NCBI GenBank assembly: GCA_029259675.1
Contig: JAJDES010000006.1
Span: 1 to 7,293, forward strand
DNA length: 7,293 nt
DNA from: Planctomycetota bacterium
GTDB lineage: Bacteria > Planctomycetota > UBA1135 > GCA-002686595
Reading direction: 5' to 3'
Within the stretch, counting starts at the first letter, position 1; each line of letters opens with the position of its first letter. The notes under the pieces were generated by a model that had not been told where the DNA came from, searched no databases, and saw only the letters and a list, made by a program, of their open reading frames with translations. This document shows, piece after piece, positions 1 to 5,981 of this stretch. Made by a program: the position numbers and the translations under genes.

Positions 1-1
1 G

Positions 2-937
2 GTTTTCTTCGGCGGGCTGTACCTGGCCTTCGGGGCGGGCATGTTCGGTGAAGGTGCCGAATGGGATCCGCTGGCCCGCGGTTGGGGCATTCCCACCGCG
101 ACCGACATCGCCCTTGCTTGGCTCGTCTCCCGTGCGGTCTTTGGCCGCGGGCATCCAGCGATCAATTTTCTGCTGCTCTTGGCCGTTGCCGACGACGCCA
201 TCGGCTTGGTCATCATCGCAGTTTTCTACGGGGATGCCGCGCATCCTGCCGAGCCCGCGTGGCTGGGCCTCGTGTTGGCCGGCATGGCCGTTGCTTTCGG
301 CTTGCGCCGCTTCGGCGTCAAGAGCTGGCTGGTTTACATCCTGCTCGCGGGGCCCCTCAGCTGGTTGGGCTTGGTGCTGGCGCATTTGCACGCCGCCCTG
401 GCCCTAGTCTTCATCGTGCCGTTCCTGCCCGGCCCCAAGCGGGACACCGGCCTTTTCCTTGAGGAAGACGACGTCAGCGCTGCGGCGGGCGGTCGCGATC
501 AAACCGCCTACGAACAGCACTCGCCGCTGCACAACTTCGAGCACGACTTGAAGCTGTTCGTGGACATGGGGCTGTTTTTCTTCGCGTTTGCCAATGCCGG
601 CGTCGAGTTTGCCAGTATCGGCTCGATGACGTGGTTGATTCTGGCTTCGCTAGTTGTCGGCAAAACGGTCGGCATCACCTTTTTCGGCTTGGTCGCCAAG
701 GCCTTGGGATTTCCGCTGCCCGAAGGCATGGGGCTCAAGGAATTGATAATGGCCGGATTTATTGCGGCACTCGGATTAACCGTGGCCCTCTTCGTTTCAA
801 CCGCAGCATTTGAAGATCCCGAACTCCTGGGACAGGCCAAAATGGGGGCCCTGTTCTCGGGCTTGGTCGGCATCTTGGCCATTCCCTTGGGACGTGCATT
901 GGGCCTCGGTCGCTCGTCTCAAGCTGCTGAAGCATGA
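2..937 (+). CDS. nhaA: Na+/H+ antiporter NhaA, 3' part (5' end outside window)
   Basis: This is an inner-membrane antiporter that exports Na+ (or Li+) in exchange for H+, for pH and salt homeostasis. The frame is open from base 2 and encodes 311 residues; about 100 N-terminal residues are missing compared with a typical NhaA of about 390. Counting from the first codon in the window, the hallmarks are GWGIPTATDIA with D35 (equivalent to E. coli D133), the ion-binding pair VADDAIG at D64-D65 (D163/D164) and K221 in VVGKTVGI (K300). Hydrophobic segments follow in the family order, ending with a TM11-like LGLTVALFVSTAAF. Between the FIVPFLPG segment and SPLHNFEHDL there is a long charged loop, roughly residues 143-173, bearing EEDD; the same loop in E. 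coli NhaA is much shorter. The next gene on the same strand, 82 bases on, encodes a PTS EIIA-like protein and may be co-transcribed. The family call is secure; ion preference cannot be read from the sequence. Confidence 0.95.
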   Translation, partial: VFFGGLYLAFGAGMFGEGAEWDPLARGWGIPTATDIALAWLVSRAVFGRGHPAINFLLLLAVADDAIGLVIIAVFYGDAAHPAEPAWLGLVLAGMAVAFGLRRFGVKSWLVYILLAGPLSWLGLVLAHLHAALALVFIVPFLPGPKRDTGLFLEEDDVSAAAGGRDQTAYEQHSPLHNFEHDLKLFVDMGLFFFAFANAGVEFASIGSMTWLILASLVVGKTVGITFFGLVAKALGFPLPEGMGLKELIMAGFIAALGLTVALFVSTAAFEDPELLGQAKMGALFSGLVGILAIPLGRALGLGRSSQAAEA

Positions 938-1019
938 TTGCCCGCCTTTCTTCCCGGCTTCTGCCCGCGCTTCCCTCGGCAAGTCGCGCGGCCGCCGCTA
1001 TGCTCCTCCCTAGCTTCCC

Positions 1020-1499
1020 ATGTTGCTGAAAGACCTATTCGCCCCGAAAGATTTCGTGGTCGGCTTCGACCCCGCTGACAAGTGGGAGGCGATCCGGCAA
1101 TTGATGGAGCACATGGTCGAAATCGGCCGCATCGAGCGCTCGGAATTCAGCGCGCTGCAGGAAGCGGTCATGGCTCGCGAGCGGTCGATGTCCACGGGTA
1201 TGGAGCGGGGCATTTCCATTCCCCACGCCGCCGTGGACGACATCGACGAAGTGCGGGCATGCATCGGAATCGTGTCGCGACCGGAGGGATTGGCTTTTGA
1301 GAGCATCGACGGCCGGCCGACCCAATTGATCGTTCTGCTCGTGATACCGCGTGCCCAAAAGTTGCTGCACATTCGCACCCTGGCGGATATCGCGCGCGTG
1401 CTCGGCAAGGACTCGGTGCGCGAGGCTTTTCTTGCCGCTAGTAGCGGTGAAGAAGCGTGGCACGCCCTAGCCGAGGGCGAAGCAGCTCACCCCGCATAA
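1020..1499 (+). CDS. PTS EIIA-like (PtsN/fructose class) regulatory protein
   Basis: This is a 159-residue stand-alone EIIA domain of the fructose/nitrogen-regulatory class. The signature MSTGMERGISIPHAAVDD places the phosphate-accepting histidine at H69, close to H73 of E. coli PtsN; a second histidine, H117 in QKLLHIRTLADIA, is in the usual position for this fold. Length matches PtsN (about 160 residues). No transporter (EIIB/EIIC) or DNA-binding domain is attached, so a regulatory role in a phosphorelay from HPr/NPr is more likely than sugar uptake. No rpoN, hpf or rapZ is adjacent, so I do not assign the ptsN symbol. The ATG at 1020 is the only reasonable start, because an in-frame TAG lies at 1011-1013; no clear Shine-Dalgarno precedes it. 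It follows nhaA by 82 bases on the same strand. PtsN-type proteins are known regulators of K+ transport systems, so a link to the antiporter is plausible but inferred. Confidence 0.88.
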   Translation: MLLKDLFAPKDFVVGFDPADKWEAIRQLMEHMVEIGRIERSEFSALQEAVMARERSMSTGMERGISIPHAAVDDIDEVRACIGIVSRPEGLAFESIDGRPTQLIVLLVIPRAQKLLHIRTLADIARVLGKDSVREAFLAASSGEEAWHALAEGEAAHPA

Positions 1500-1590
1500 A
1501 CGGGTGGCGCTGACTTGCTGCGGGCTCTTGCGGCCATGGGTCCGCGCTCAAGGGGCTCGCATCAACCGTCGCGTTGAGCCGGTCGTCCGC

Positions 1591-1606
1591 GCCGCGCAGC
1601 CGCGGC
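1591..1606. terminator. GC-rich hairpin between convergent genes, possible bidirectional terminator
   Basis: GCCGCG, a 4-base loop (CAGC) and CGCGGC form a perfect 6-bp all-GC stem. It lies 9 bases beyond the stop codon of the minus-strand fusion gene and about 90 bases beyond the EIIA gene. A second, imperfect hairpin (GCGGCC-ATG-GG-T-CCGC) lies at 1530-1545. Neither is followed by a T-run on either strand, so this is only terminator-like; the position between two convergent genes is the main support. Confidence 0.3.
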
Positions 1607-1615
1607 ACTTGTCGC

Positions 1616-2779
1616 TTACTTGCCAACCCACTCGGCAATGTGCGCGGCAATCGCTTGATCGATGCTGCGAGCGCACAATTCATAGTCGCTTTCGCTGCCG
1701 CCAATCGGGTCGGGGATGTCTTTGCCCAATGGATCGAGCAGTTCGACTTTAGAACCCATGGCGCGCGGCAAGCTGGCCAAGAGTGCTTCCGCGTGGGATC
1801 GGGTCAGGCAATAAATGCGATCCATGCCAATCAAGTTCTCCGGGCTGGTGGGCGTCGAATGGTGATCCGAAATGTCGATGCCGCGCGCATTCATGGCGGC
1901 AACGGAATGCACGGAGGGGGGGCTGCCGGGGCTGGCAAAGACGCCCATCGAATGGAATTCGAACCCGAAGCTAGCGGGGTCGATTTCGCCCAGCGCCCTG
2001 CGCGTGGCAGCACGGGCAAGGCCTTCTGCCATGGGGCTGCGGCAAGTATTGCCCGTACAAACAAAGGCCATTGCTAAACCGGCGGAGCTGCGCAGATCAG
2101 ATTCCGTGACCAAGCCTTCTCGCAGCAAGTCGAAGTGCCCGCGGCCTACGCGCAGCACAGCAGAGGCTTCGTTGAGACAAGACGCGCCCCCGTCCACGAC
2201 TGCGGCCAAGTCGGACCCAAACTCCGCGATCACGGCCTGTGCCGTCAGCAGCGGGGCCTGACCGGCTCTGTTGGCACTGGTGGCAACAACCGGGAACGGC
2301 AAAGAATGCAAAATCAGACCCGTGGCCGGATGCGCGGGCTGCCGCAATCCGATCCAATCGCCCTCGGCGACGGCTCGCATGGCTGCCGGCACGCCCTGCA
2401 CGACAAGCGTCAATGGACCCGGCCAATAGCGGTTCGTCAGTCTGCGAACTATGGCATCCAAGGGACGCGGTTCCAGCCTGGGGTCGCCCAAGCTCGGAAC
2501 GGTTGCCGTGTAAGGACTGGAGTGTTTCAGTCCGTCATTTTTTGAAGCCAGCGGGGGTGTTCCCAGATGCCATGTGAAGGGGCGCTGGTCCTGGTAGCCC
2601 TTCAATTCGCGCAGGCGTCGGATGGCTTCCGGTGAGTCGGCTCGGGCCGCCAGTCCGTAGACGGTCTCGGTCGGAATGGCCACCAGCTCCCCGCGCGCGA
2701 GGGCCTGGGACAATCCTTGCTGCTCGTCGGCCCGGGGGGCCGAGCTGGTGCAGTTGATTTGCAGGGGGGGCTGGCTCAT
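1616..2779 (-). CDS. Sua5/YwlC-type threonylcarbamoyl-AMP synthase fused to YwlE-like low-molecular-weight phosphatase
   Basis: This is a 387-residue cytosolic two-domain protein. Residues about 15-225 are a YrdC/Sua5 domain, the family that makes threonylcarbamoyl-AMP from threonine, bicarbonate and ATP for t6A in tRNA. It shows PTETVYGLAA (36-45), NRYWPGPLTLVV (116-127), VVATSANRAG with the SxN motif (S168, N170) and a C-terminal LLREG. Residues about 237-387 are a low-molecular-weight phosphatase: P-loop C241-TGNTC-R247-SPMAEG and the general-acid region DIPDPIGGS (D357). The P-loop CTGNTCRSP, including T245, matches B. subtilis YwlE, a protein-arginine phosphatase. Oddities: the family's KxR motif reads K60-G-Y62, the usual S-T near residue 206 reads S-A, and there is an extra segment of about 20 residues around 76-105. 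Two C7 runs on the coding strand could be slippage-prone. The ATG at 2779 has a GGAG ribosome site 8 bases upstream. The gene is convergent with the EIIA gene and divergent from the kinase gene. The domain calls are firm; activity of the first half is uncertain. Confidence 0.93.
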   Translation of the reverse strand: MSQPPLQINCTSSAPRADEQQGLSQALARGELVAIPTETVYGLAARADSPEAIRRLRELKGYQDQRPFTWHLGTPPLASKNDGLKHSSPYTATVPSLGDPRLEPRPLDAIVRRLTNRYWPGPLTLVVQGVPAAMRAVAEGDWIGLRQPAHPATGLILHSLPFPVVATSANRAGQAPLLTAQAVIAEFGSDLAAVVDGGASCLNEASAVLRVGRGHFDLLREGLVTESDLRSSAGLAMAFVCTGNTCRSPMAEGLARAATRRALGEIDPASFGFEFHSMGVFASPGSPPSVHSVAAMNARGIDISDHHSTPTSPENLIGMDRIYCLTRSHAEALLASLPRAMGSKVELLDPLGKDIPDPIGGSESDYELCARSIDQAIAAHIAEWVGK

Positions 2780-2787
2780 GGATTTGG

Positions 2788-2793
2788 CTCCGT
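2788..2793 (-). promoter_or_regulatory. Ribosome binding site of the Sua5-phosphatase gene
   Basis: On the minus strand this reads ACGGAG, with GGAG 8 bases before the ATG at 2779-2777. It supports that start over internal ones. Confidence 0.6.
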
Positions 2794-2801
2794 AGACTGC
2801 A

Positions 2802-2852
2802 CAGCGGACTGCGGCTTCGAGGGAGCGAGTCCGCTGCGGTGAGCGTCGCTCC
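2802..2852 (-). promoter_or_regulatory. Interlocking inverted repeats in the leader of the Sua5-phosphatase gene
   Basis: Two perfect inverted repeats are interleaved. CAGCGGACT (2802-2810) pairs with AGTCCGCTG (2828-2836), and GGAGCGA (2822-2828) pairs with TCGCTCC (2846-2852); each loop is 17 bases. The order arm 1, arm 2, arm 1', arm 2' is that of an H-type pseudoknot, or of two competing hairpins that share one base. It starts 22 bases upstream of the ATG and 8 bases upstream of the ribosome site, so it would fall in the 5' leader if transcription starts farther upstream. Function is unknown; chance cannot be excluded in GC-rich DNA. Confidence 0.35.
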
Positions 2853-3160
2853 AGAGTGAGGCGTACCCTGCCGGCTGCCGGCGGCCGCTGAACCCGTGTG
2901 GGCCCGGCCTTGGCAAGCTTGGAAGGGTCGCCATAGAGGGGCGGGGATTGCGCTGCTAGCCTATCCGCCTCGCTTGGCCTTCACTAGCGCTGAGCAAGTT
3001 GCGAATGCCCGCCAACAACGAATTGGGCTCCATGCCGATTTTGCACCCCATCTGTCCCGCGCCTTTGATGCTCGCCCGGCCTTCGCTGGGCCGCAGTGAG
3101 CGCATCGCCGACCGTCGCGCTCGGGTTGCGGCGAGCCCGTGCGCTCGAGGGAATTGCCGG

Positions 3161-3202
3161 ATGGAAGTCATGAAGGAAACCTCCACCAAGGCCGCAGGCT
3201 AA
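3161..3202 (+). CDS. Possible 13-residue leader peptide upstream of the kinase gene
   Basis: ATG at 3161 begins MEVMKETSTKAAG and ends at TAA 3200-3202, four bases before the kinase start. A GAGGG sequence at 3147-3151 lies 9 bases upstream, a better ribosome site than the weak AGG (3196-3198) before the kinase ATG. This arrangement would suit translational coupling. The same frame is open farther upstream (ATG at 2999), but that longer product looks like noise. There is no composition signal at this length, so confidence is low. Confidence 0.25.
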   Translation: MEVMKETSTKAAG

Positions 3203-3206
3203 CGAC

Positions 3207-4088
3207 ATGGAATCGCCGAAGCAGAGCCCACCGATGGATCGCACACCCAGTGGCGAGGACGTTGCCTTCCTCGGTCGGCTGGCGGGCGGGCTTGCGCATG
3301 AAATCAAGAACCCGCTTTCAACGATTGCGATCAACCTGGCGCTTCTGCAAGAGGATTGGGAGCGCGGCGCCGCCGTGCGCAATCCCGATCAACCCGAACC
3401 GACACCGCGCGAGGCTCGCTCGCTGCGGCGCATCGGCACCTTGCAACGCGAAGTGGAACGGCTGGAAAAAATTGTCGACGAGTTTCAGCGCTACGCGCGC
3501 GGCACTCGGGTCAACCGGCGACCGGAGGATCTGGCGCGCATCATCGTGCGGGTCGTCGATTTTGTCGGCCCCGAGTTGGAGCAAGCTGGGGTGCGCTCGC
3601 ATGTGGATTTGCCCACGTCTTTGCCGCTGGTCCTGGTGGATGAGGGCCCGATTGAACAGGCACTGTTGAACTTGATTACCAACGCGCGCCAGGCCATGCC
3701 CGATGGTGGTGAATTGCTGATTCAGATGCGGCGCTTGGGGCATCATGTGGAGCTTGTCATCACGGATACGGGCATCGGCATGACCGAAGCGCAAATCGAG
3801 CATTGCTTCGATGTATATTGGTCCAACAAGAAAGGCGGAACCGGACTCGGTTTGCCGACGACCAAGCGCATCATCGAAGAGCATGGAGGCACGATCTCCG
3901 TGCTTTCGGAATTGGGCCGGGGAACCTCCTTTTCAATTACATTGCCGCTGGTGGTTGAGTTGTTCCAAAAATCCGCAGCGAAGGAGAGTGCAGACTTAGT
4001 TGTGGATATGGGGTCATGCGATCTTGCGGACGGGCAAGTCGATGGGGATGAAGCACCCGAAAACCGGGCTGGGGAGAATCGGTCGTGA
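3207..4088 (+). CDS. Soluble NtrB-like sensor histidine kinase without a visible sensor domain
   Basis: This is a 293-residue cytosolic two-component kinase that should phosphorylate the response regulator encoded just downstream. The HisKA domain begins almost at once: the H-box FLGRLAGGLAHEIKNPL gives phospho-accepting H31. After a dimerisation helix (about 75-98), the HATPase_c domain follows with the N box LLNLITNARQAM (N155/N159), G1 DTGIGM (187-192), an F-box-like FDVYWSNK (201-208) and G2 GGTGLGLP (210-217). There is no transmembrane segment, PAS, GAF or HAMP region; only about 20 residues precede the H-box. A tail of about 45 residues (250-293) is acidic and unlike the core. An in-frame TGA at 3171-3173 with no start codon between it and 3207 leaves ATG 3207 as the first start; ATG 3234 is an alternative. 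The stop overlaps the next gene by GTGA, indicating one operon with translational coupling. The input signal is unknown and probably comes from a partner protein. Confidence 0.92.
   Translation: MESPKQSPPMDRTPSGEDVAFLGRLAGGLAHEIKNPLSTIAINLALLQEDWERGAAVRNPDQPEPTPREARSLRRIGTLQREVERLEKIVDEFQRYARGTRVNRRPEDLARIIVRVVDFVGPELEQAGVRSHVDLPTSLPLVLVDEGPIEQALLNLITNARQAMPDGGELLIQMRRLGHHVELVITDTGIGMTEAQIEHCFDVYWSNKKGGTGLGLPTTKRIIEEHGGTISVLSELGRGTSFSITLPLVVELFQKSAAKESADLVVDMGSCDLADGQVDGDEAPENRAGENRS
4071..4076 (+). promoter_or_regulatory. Ribosome binding site supporting the GTG start of the response regulator
   Basis: GGGGAG ends 8 bases before GTG 4085-4087. It decides the start, since the gene begins with GTG inside the stop region of the kinase gene. 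Confidence 0.65.
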
Positions 4089-5461
4089 AAGCTGACGAGA
4101 GCGAAGCCCAAGCCGTACGCGTGCTCATCATCGATGACGACGAGGGTCATGCAGAAGCCCTGGCCGAGGGCCTGGAGTCCGACGGCTTCCTGTGCCGCTT
4201 GGCACACAGCGGCGAAGCCGGGCTCGCCATGATGGAGCAATCCACCTTCGACGCGATCCTGACGGACCTCGTCATGCATGACGTGGACGGATTGGCTGTA
4301 CTGGAGGAATCCAGTCGCCTGCAGCCGGAGGCCGTCGTGCTCTTGATCACCGGCCACGGTTCCGTGGCCACCGCCGTTGAGGCCATTCGGCGCGGAGCAG
4401 CCGACTTTATCGAGAAGCCCGTGCGCATCGCGGAATTGCGCACTCGTTTGCAGCGAGCCGTGGAAACTCGCAATTTGGTGCGCACCAACCGCGAGTTGCG
4501 CCAACAACTCGACAAGCGTTTCGGCTTTGAGGGCATCATTGGTCATTCGGCCCCGATGCAGCGCGTTTTCGATATTTTGCGCCAAGTGAGTCCGACCAAC
4601 GCCACGGTTCTGATCCTAGGTTCCAGCGGAACGGGCAAGGAGCTGGTGGCCCACTCCATTCACGAAAACAGCCCGCGCAAGGATCGCAAATTCGCCGCCG
4701 TCAATTGCGCCGCTCTTTCGGAAGGCCTGATCGAATCCGAGCTCTTCGGACACGTCAAGGGCGCATTCACCGGCGCGGTGTCCGCGCGCGAAGGCCGCAT
4801 CGCCTACGCCCACGGCGGAACCCTCTTTTTGGACGAAGTGGGGGATATGCCGCTCGAAACCCAGGCCAAGCTCTTGCGTGTATTGGAAACGCGCGAGGTT
4901 CAGCCCGTGGGCGGCAATGAAGTACGCAAAGTGGATGTGCGTTTGGTCGCGGCCACCAACCGCAACTTGACCGAAATGGTGGCGGAAAAGACCTTCCGCG
5001 AGGACCTCATGTTTCGGTTGCAAGTGGTCACCATTGAAATGCCTCCCTTGAGCGGGCGACCCGGTGACATCCCGATCCTCGTCGATCACTTCCTGGGAGA
5101 ATTGGCGCAGCATCACGGGCGCTCCATTCGCGGCATCAGTCCCGAGGCCCGCGCCATTCTCATGCATTACGAATGGCCAGGGAACGTGCGCGAGTTGCGC
5201 AATGTCCTCGAGAACATGGTGCTGCTGGCGCGGGGCGAGATTTTGGATGTGTGCGACATTCCCGAAACCTTGCAGCGTTCGCGCGCCAGTGCGGCCGAGG
5301 GCTCGCTCGAACTCGCGGGTCGCTCCTTGGCTGAAGTCGAAAAAGCACTGATCGAAGCCAATCTGAAATTTGTCGAGGGCAACCGCCAGAAAGCGGCCAA
5401 GATCATGGGCATCGGCGAACGCACCCTCTATCGCAAGCTCAAGGAATACGGTTTGTCCTGA
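4085..5461 (+). CDS. NtrC-family sigma-54-dependent response regulator
   Basis: This is a 458-residue enhancer-binding transcription activator of the REC-AAA+-Fis type. REC domain (about 11-125): acidic cluster D17-D19, phospho-acceptor D61 in LTDLVM, T89 in LLITGHGSV and K111 in IEKP. AAA+ domain (about 148-385): Walker A GSSGTGKE (179-186, with S where GESGTGKE is usual), the sigma-54-contact loop GAFTGA (226-231), Walker B GGTLFLDE (244-251), LVAATNRNL, the FREDLMFRL arginine-finger region and WPGNVRELRN. Fis-type helix-turn-helix at the C-terminus: GNRQKAAKIMGIGERTLYRKLKEYG (431-456, shown only as a label by its ends GNRQKAAK and LKEYG). All parts for phosphorylation-dependent sigma-54 activation are intact. 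The GTG start overlaps the kinase stop. It resembles NtrC, ZraR and AtoC, but nothing nearby names a pathway. Such regulators often act on nearby sigma-54 promoters, and candidates lie in the gap just downstream, before dnaK. Confidence 0.95.
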   Translation: MKADESEAQAVRVLIIDDDEGHAEALAEGLESDGFLCRLAHSGEAGLAMMEQSTFDAILTDLVMHDVDGLAVLEESSRLQPEAVVLLITGHGSVATAVEAIRRGAADFIEKPVRIAELRTRLQRAVETRNLVRTNRELRQQLDKRFGFEGIIGHSAPMQRVFDILRQVSPTNATVLILGSSGTGKELVAHSIHENSPRKDRKFAAVNCAALSEGLIESELFGHVKGAFTGAVSAREGRIAYAHGGTLFLDEVGDMPLETQAKLLRVLETREVQPVGGNEVRKVDVRLVAATNRNLTEMVAEKTFREDLMFRLQVVTIEMPPLSGRPGDIPILVDHFLGELAQHHGRSIRGISPEARAILMHYEWPGNVRELRNVLENMVLLARGEILDVCDIPETLQRSRASAAEGSLELAGRSLAEVEKALIEANLKFVEGNRQKAAKIMGIGERTLYRKLKEYGLS

Positions 5462-5558
5462 GTGGGTGTGCAAGCTGCTCGGCCGGTAGGCATTGAGAAC
5501 GGACTAAGTTGCGTGGGCATTTGCGTACGAATTCCGGCGCAAGCGAGACGGAATGTGG

Positions 5559-5570
5559 AGCTGATCAGCT
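5559..5570. repeat. 12-bp perfect palindrome AGCTGATCAGCT
   Basis: A perfect dyad lies about 100 bases after the response regulator stop. It could be an operator or an upstream activator site, but by length alone it could be chance. Confidence 0.3.
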
Positions 5571-5579
5571 TGCGAGAGC

Positions 5580-5592
5580 GCTTCATCGAAGC
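5580..5592. repeat. Dyad GCTTC-N3-GAAGC
   Basis: GCTTCATCGAAGC is a 5-bp-arm dyad, 8 bases beyond the palindrome at 5559-5570. The same half-sites recur at 5768-5784 with a different spacer. Confidence 0.25.
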
Positions 5593-5767
5593 TTGGGCAC
5601 ACGGGGCCAGTTCGCAGCGCTTGCTTCGCCGGCACGTAGCTGCAAGTTCTTGGCGAAGAATCGGTTGAGCGGATTTGCCCCAAGCTCTTCCCCGCGCACT
5701 CCTGACAGTTCACAGCTGCCCGCTCGAAGAGTAACGCCGCACACTCGGGGCCATCGGCGCTCAATGT

Positions 5768-5784
5768 GCTTCAAGTCCTGAAGC
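5768..5784. repeat. Dyad GCTTCA-N5-TGAAGC, possible activator site
   Basis: GCTTCAAGTCCTGAAGC has perfect 6-bp arms. Its centre is about 230 bases upstream of the start predicted from the 5982-5998 promoter candidate and about 80 bases upstream of that predicted from 5828-5844. Both distances are reachable by a sigma-54 enhancer-binding protein through DNA looping. That it binds the neighbouring regulator is a guess. Confidence 0.3.
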
Positions 5785-5827
5785 CGCTGCCTTGTCGTCG
5801 ACTCGTTCGTGGACACCGGCTCGAGTC

Positions 5828-5844
5828 TTGGCAAGTCGAATGCA
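5828..5844 (+). promoter_or_regulatory. Weaker sigma-54-like (-24/-12) promoter candidate
   Basis: TTGGCAAG-TCGA-ATGCA keeps both invariant dinucleotides, GG (5830-5831) and GC (5842-5843), with the required 10 bases between them. It departs from the consensus TTGGCACG-N4-TTGCA at two positions. Transcription would start near 5854, giving a long dnaK leader of over 230 bases. Confidence 0.3.
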
Positions 5845-5981
5845 ATTTGGTGCGGCCCAGCTGCGCTGCCAATATGGCGCCGGCCCCAGGAGGCGCTGTA
5901 GGGGTCTGTCAATGTGGCAGCTACAGCGGTCGCGCTATTCCAATTTGTCCTTTGCGCAGCCTCTGAAGGCCGCTTTTTGGC

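Larger units (their letters stand above)
2780..3206. other. Divergent intergenic region (427 bases)
   Basis: This region separates the minus-strand fusion gene from the plus-strand kinase gene, so it should hold the promoters of both. I found the interleaved repeats at 2802-2852 and a small leader ORF at 3161-3202. I could not identify a convincing -35/-10 or -24/-12 promoter on either strand. The short open frames here have no recognisable protein features. Confidence 0.6.

Noticed and set aside
2896..3099. Short plus-strand open frames in the divergent gap
   Set aside because: No ribosome site, no motif, and translation rich in Ala, Arg and Pro as expected by chance.
3061..3105. Hairpin CGGCC-N7-GGCCG near 3077 as a terminator
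   Set aside because: A 5-bp stem with no T-run and no gene ending just upstream on either strand.
3743..4585. A 280-codon minus-strand frame over the kinase/regulator junction, and a 285-codon one at 4616-5473
   Set aside because: Both lie entirely opposite well-supported two-component genes and have no protein-family features; they are shadows.
5638..5864. Repeated AGCTGC hexamers (5638, 5714, 5859)
   Set aside because: Irregular spacing and no shared flanking bases; not convincing as an iteron or operator array.
5847..5875. Sigma-70-like TTGGTG-N17-CAATAT upstream of dnaK
   Set aside because: The spacing is ideal, but each hexamer matches the consensus at only three of six positions, which is expected by chance.
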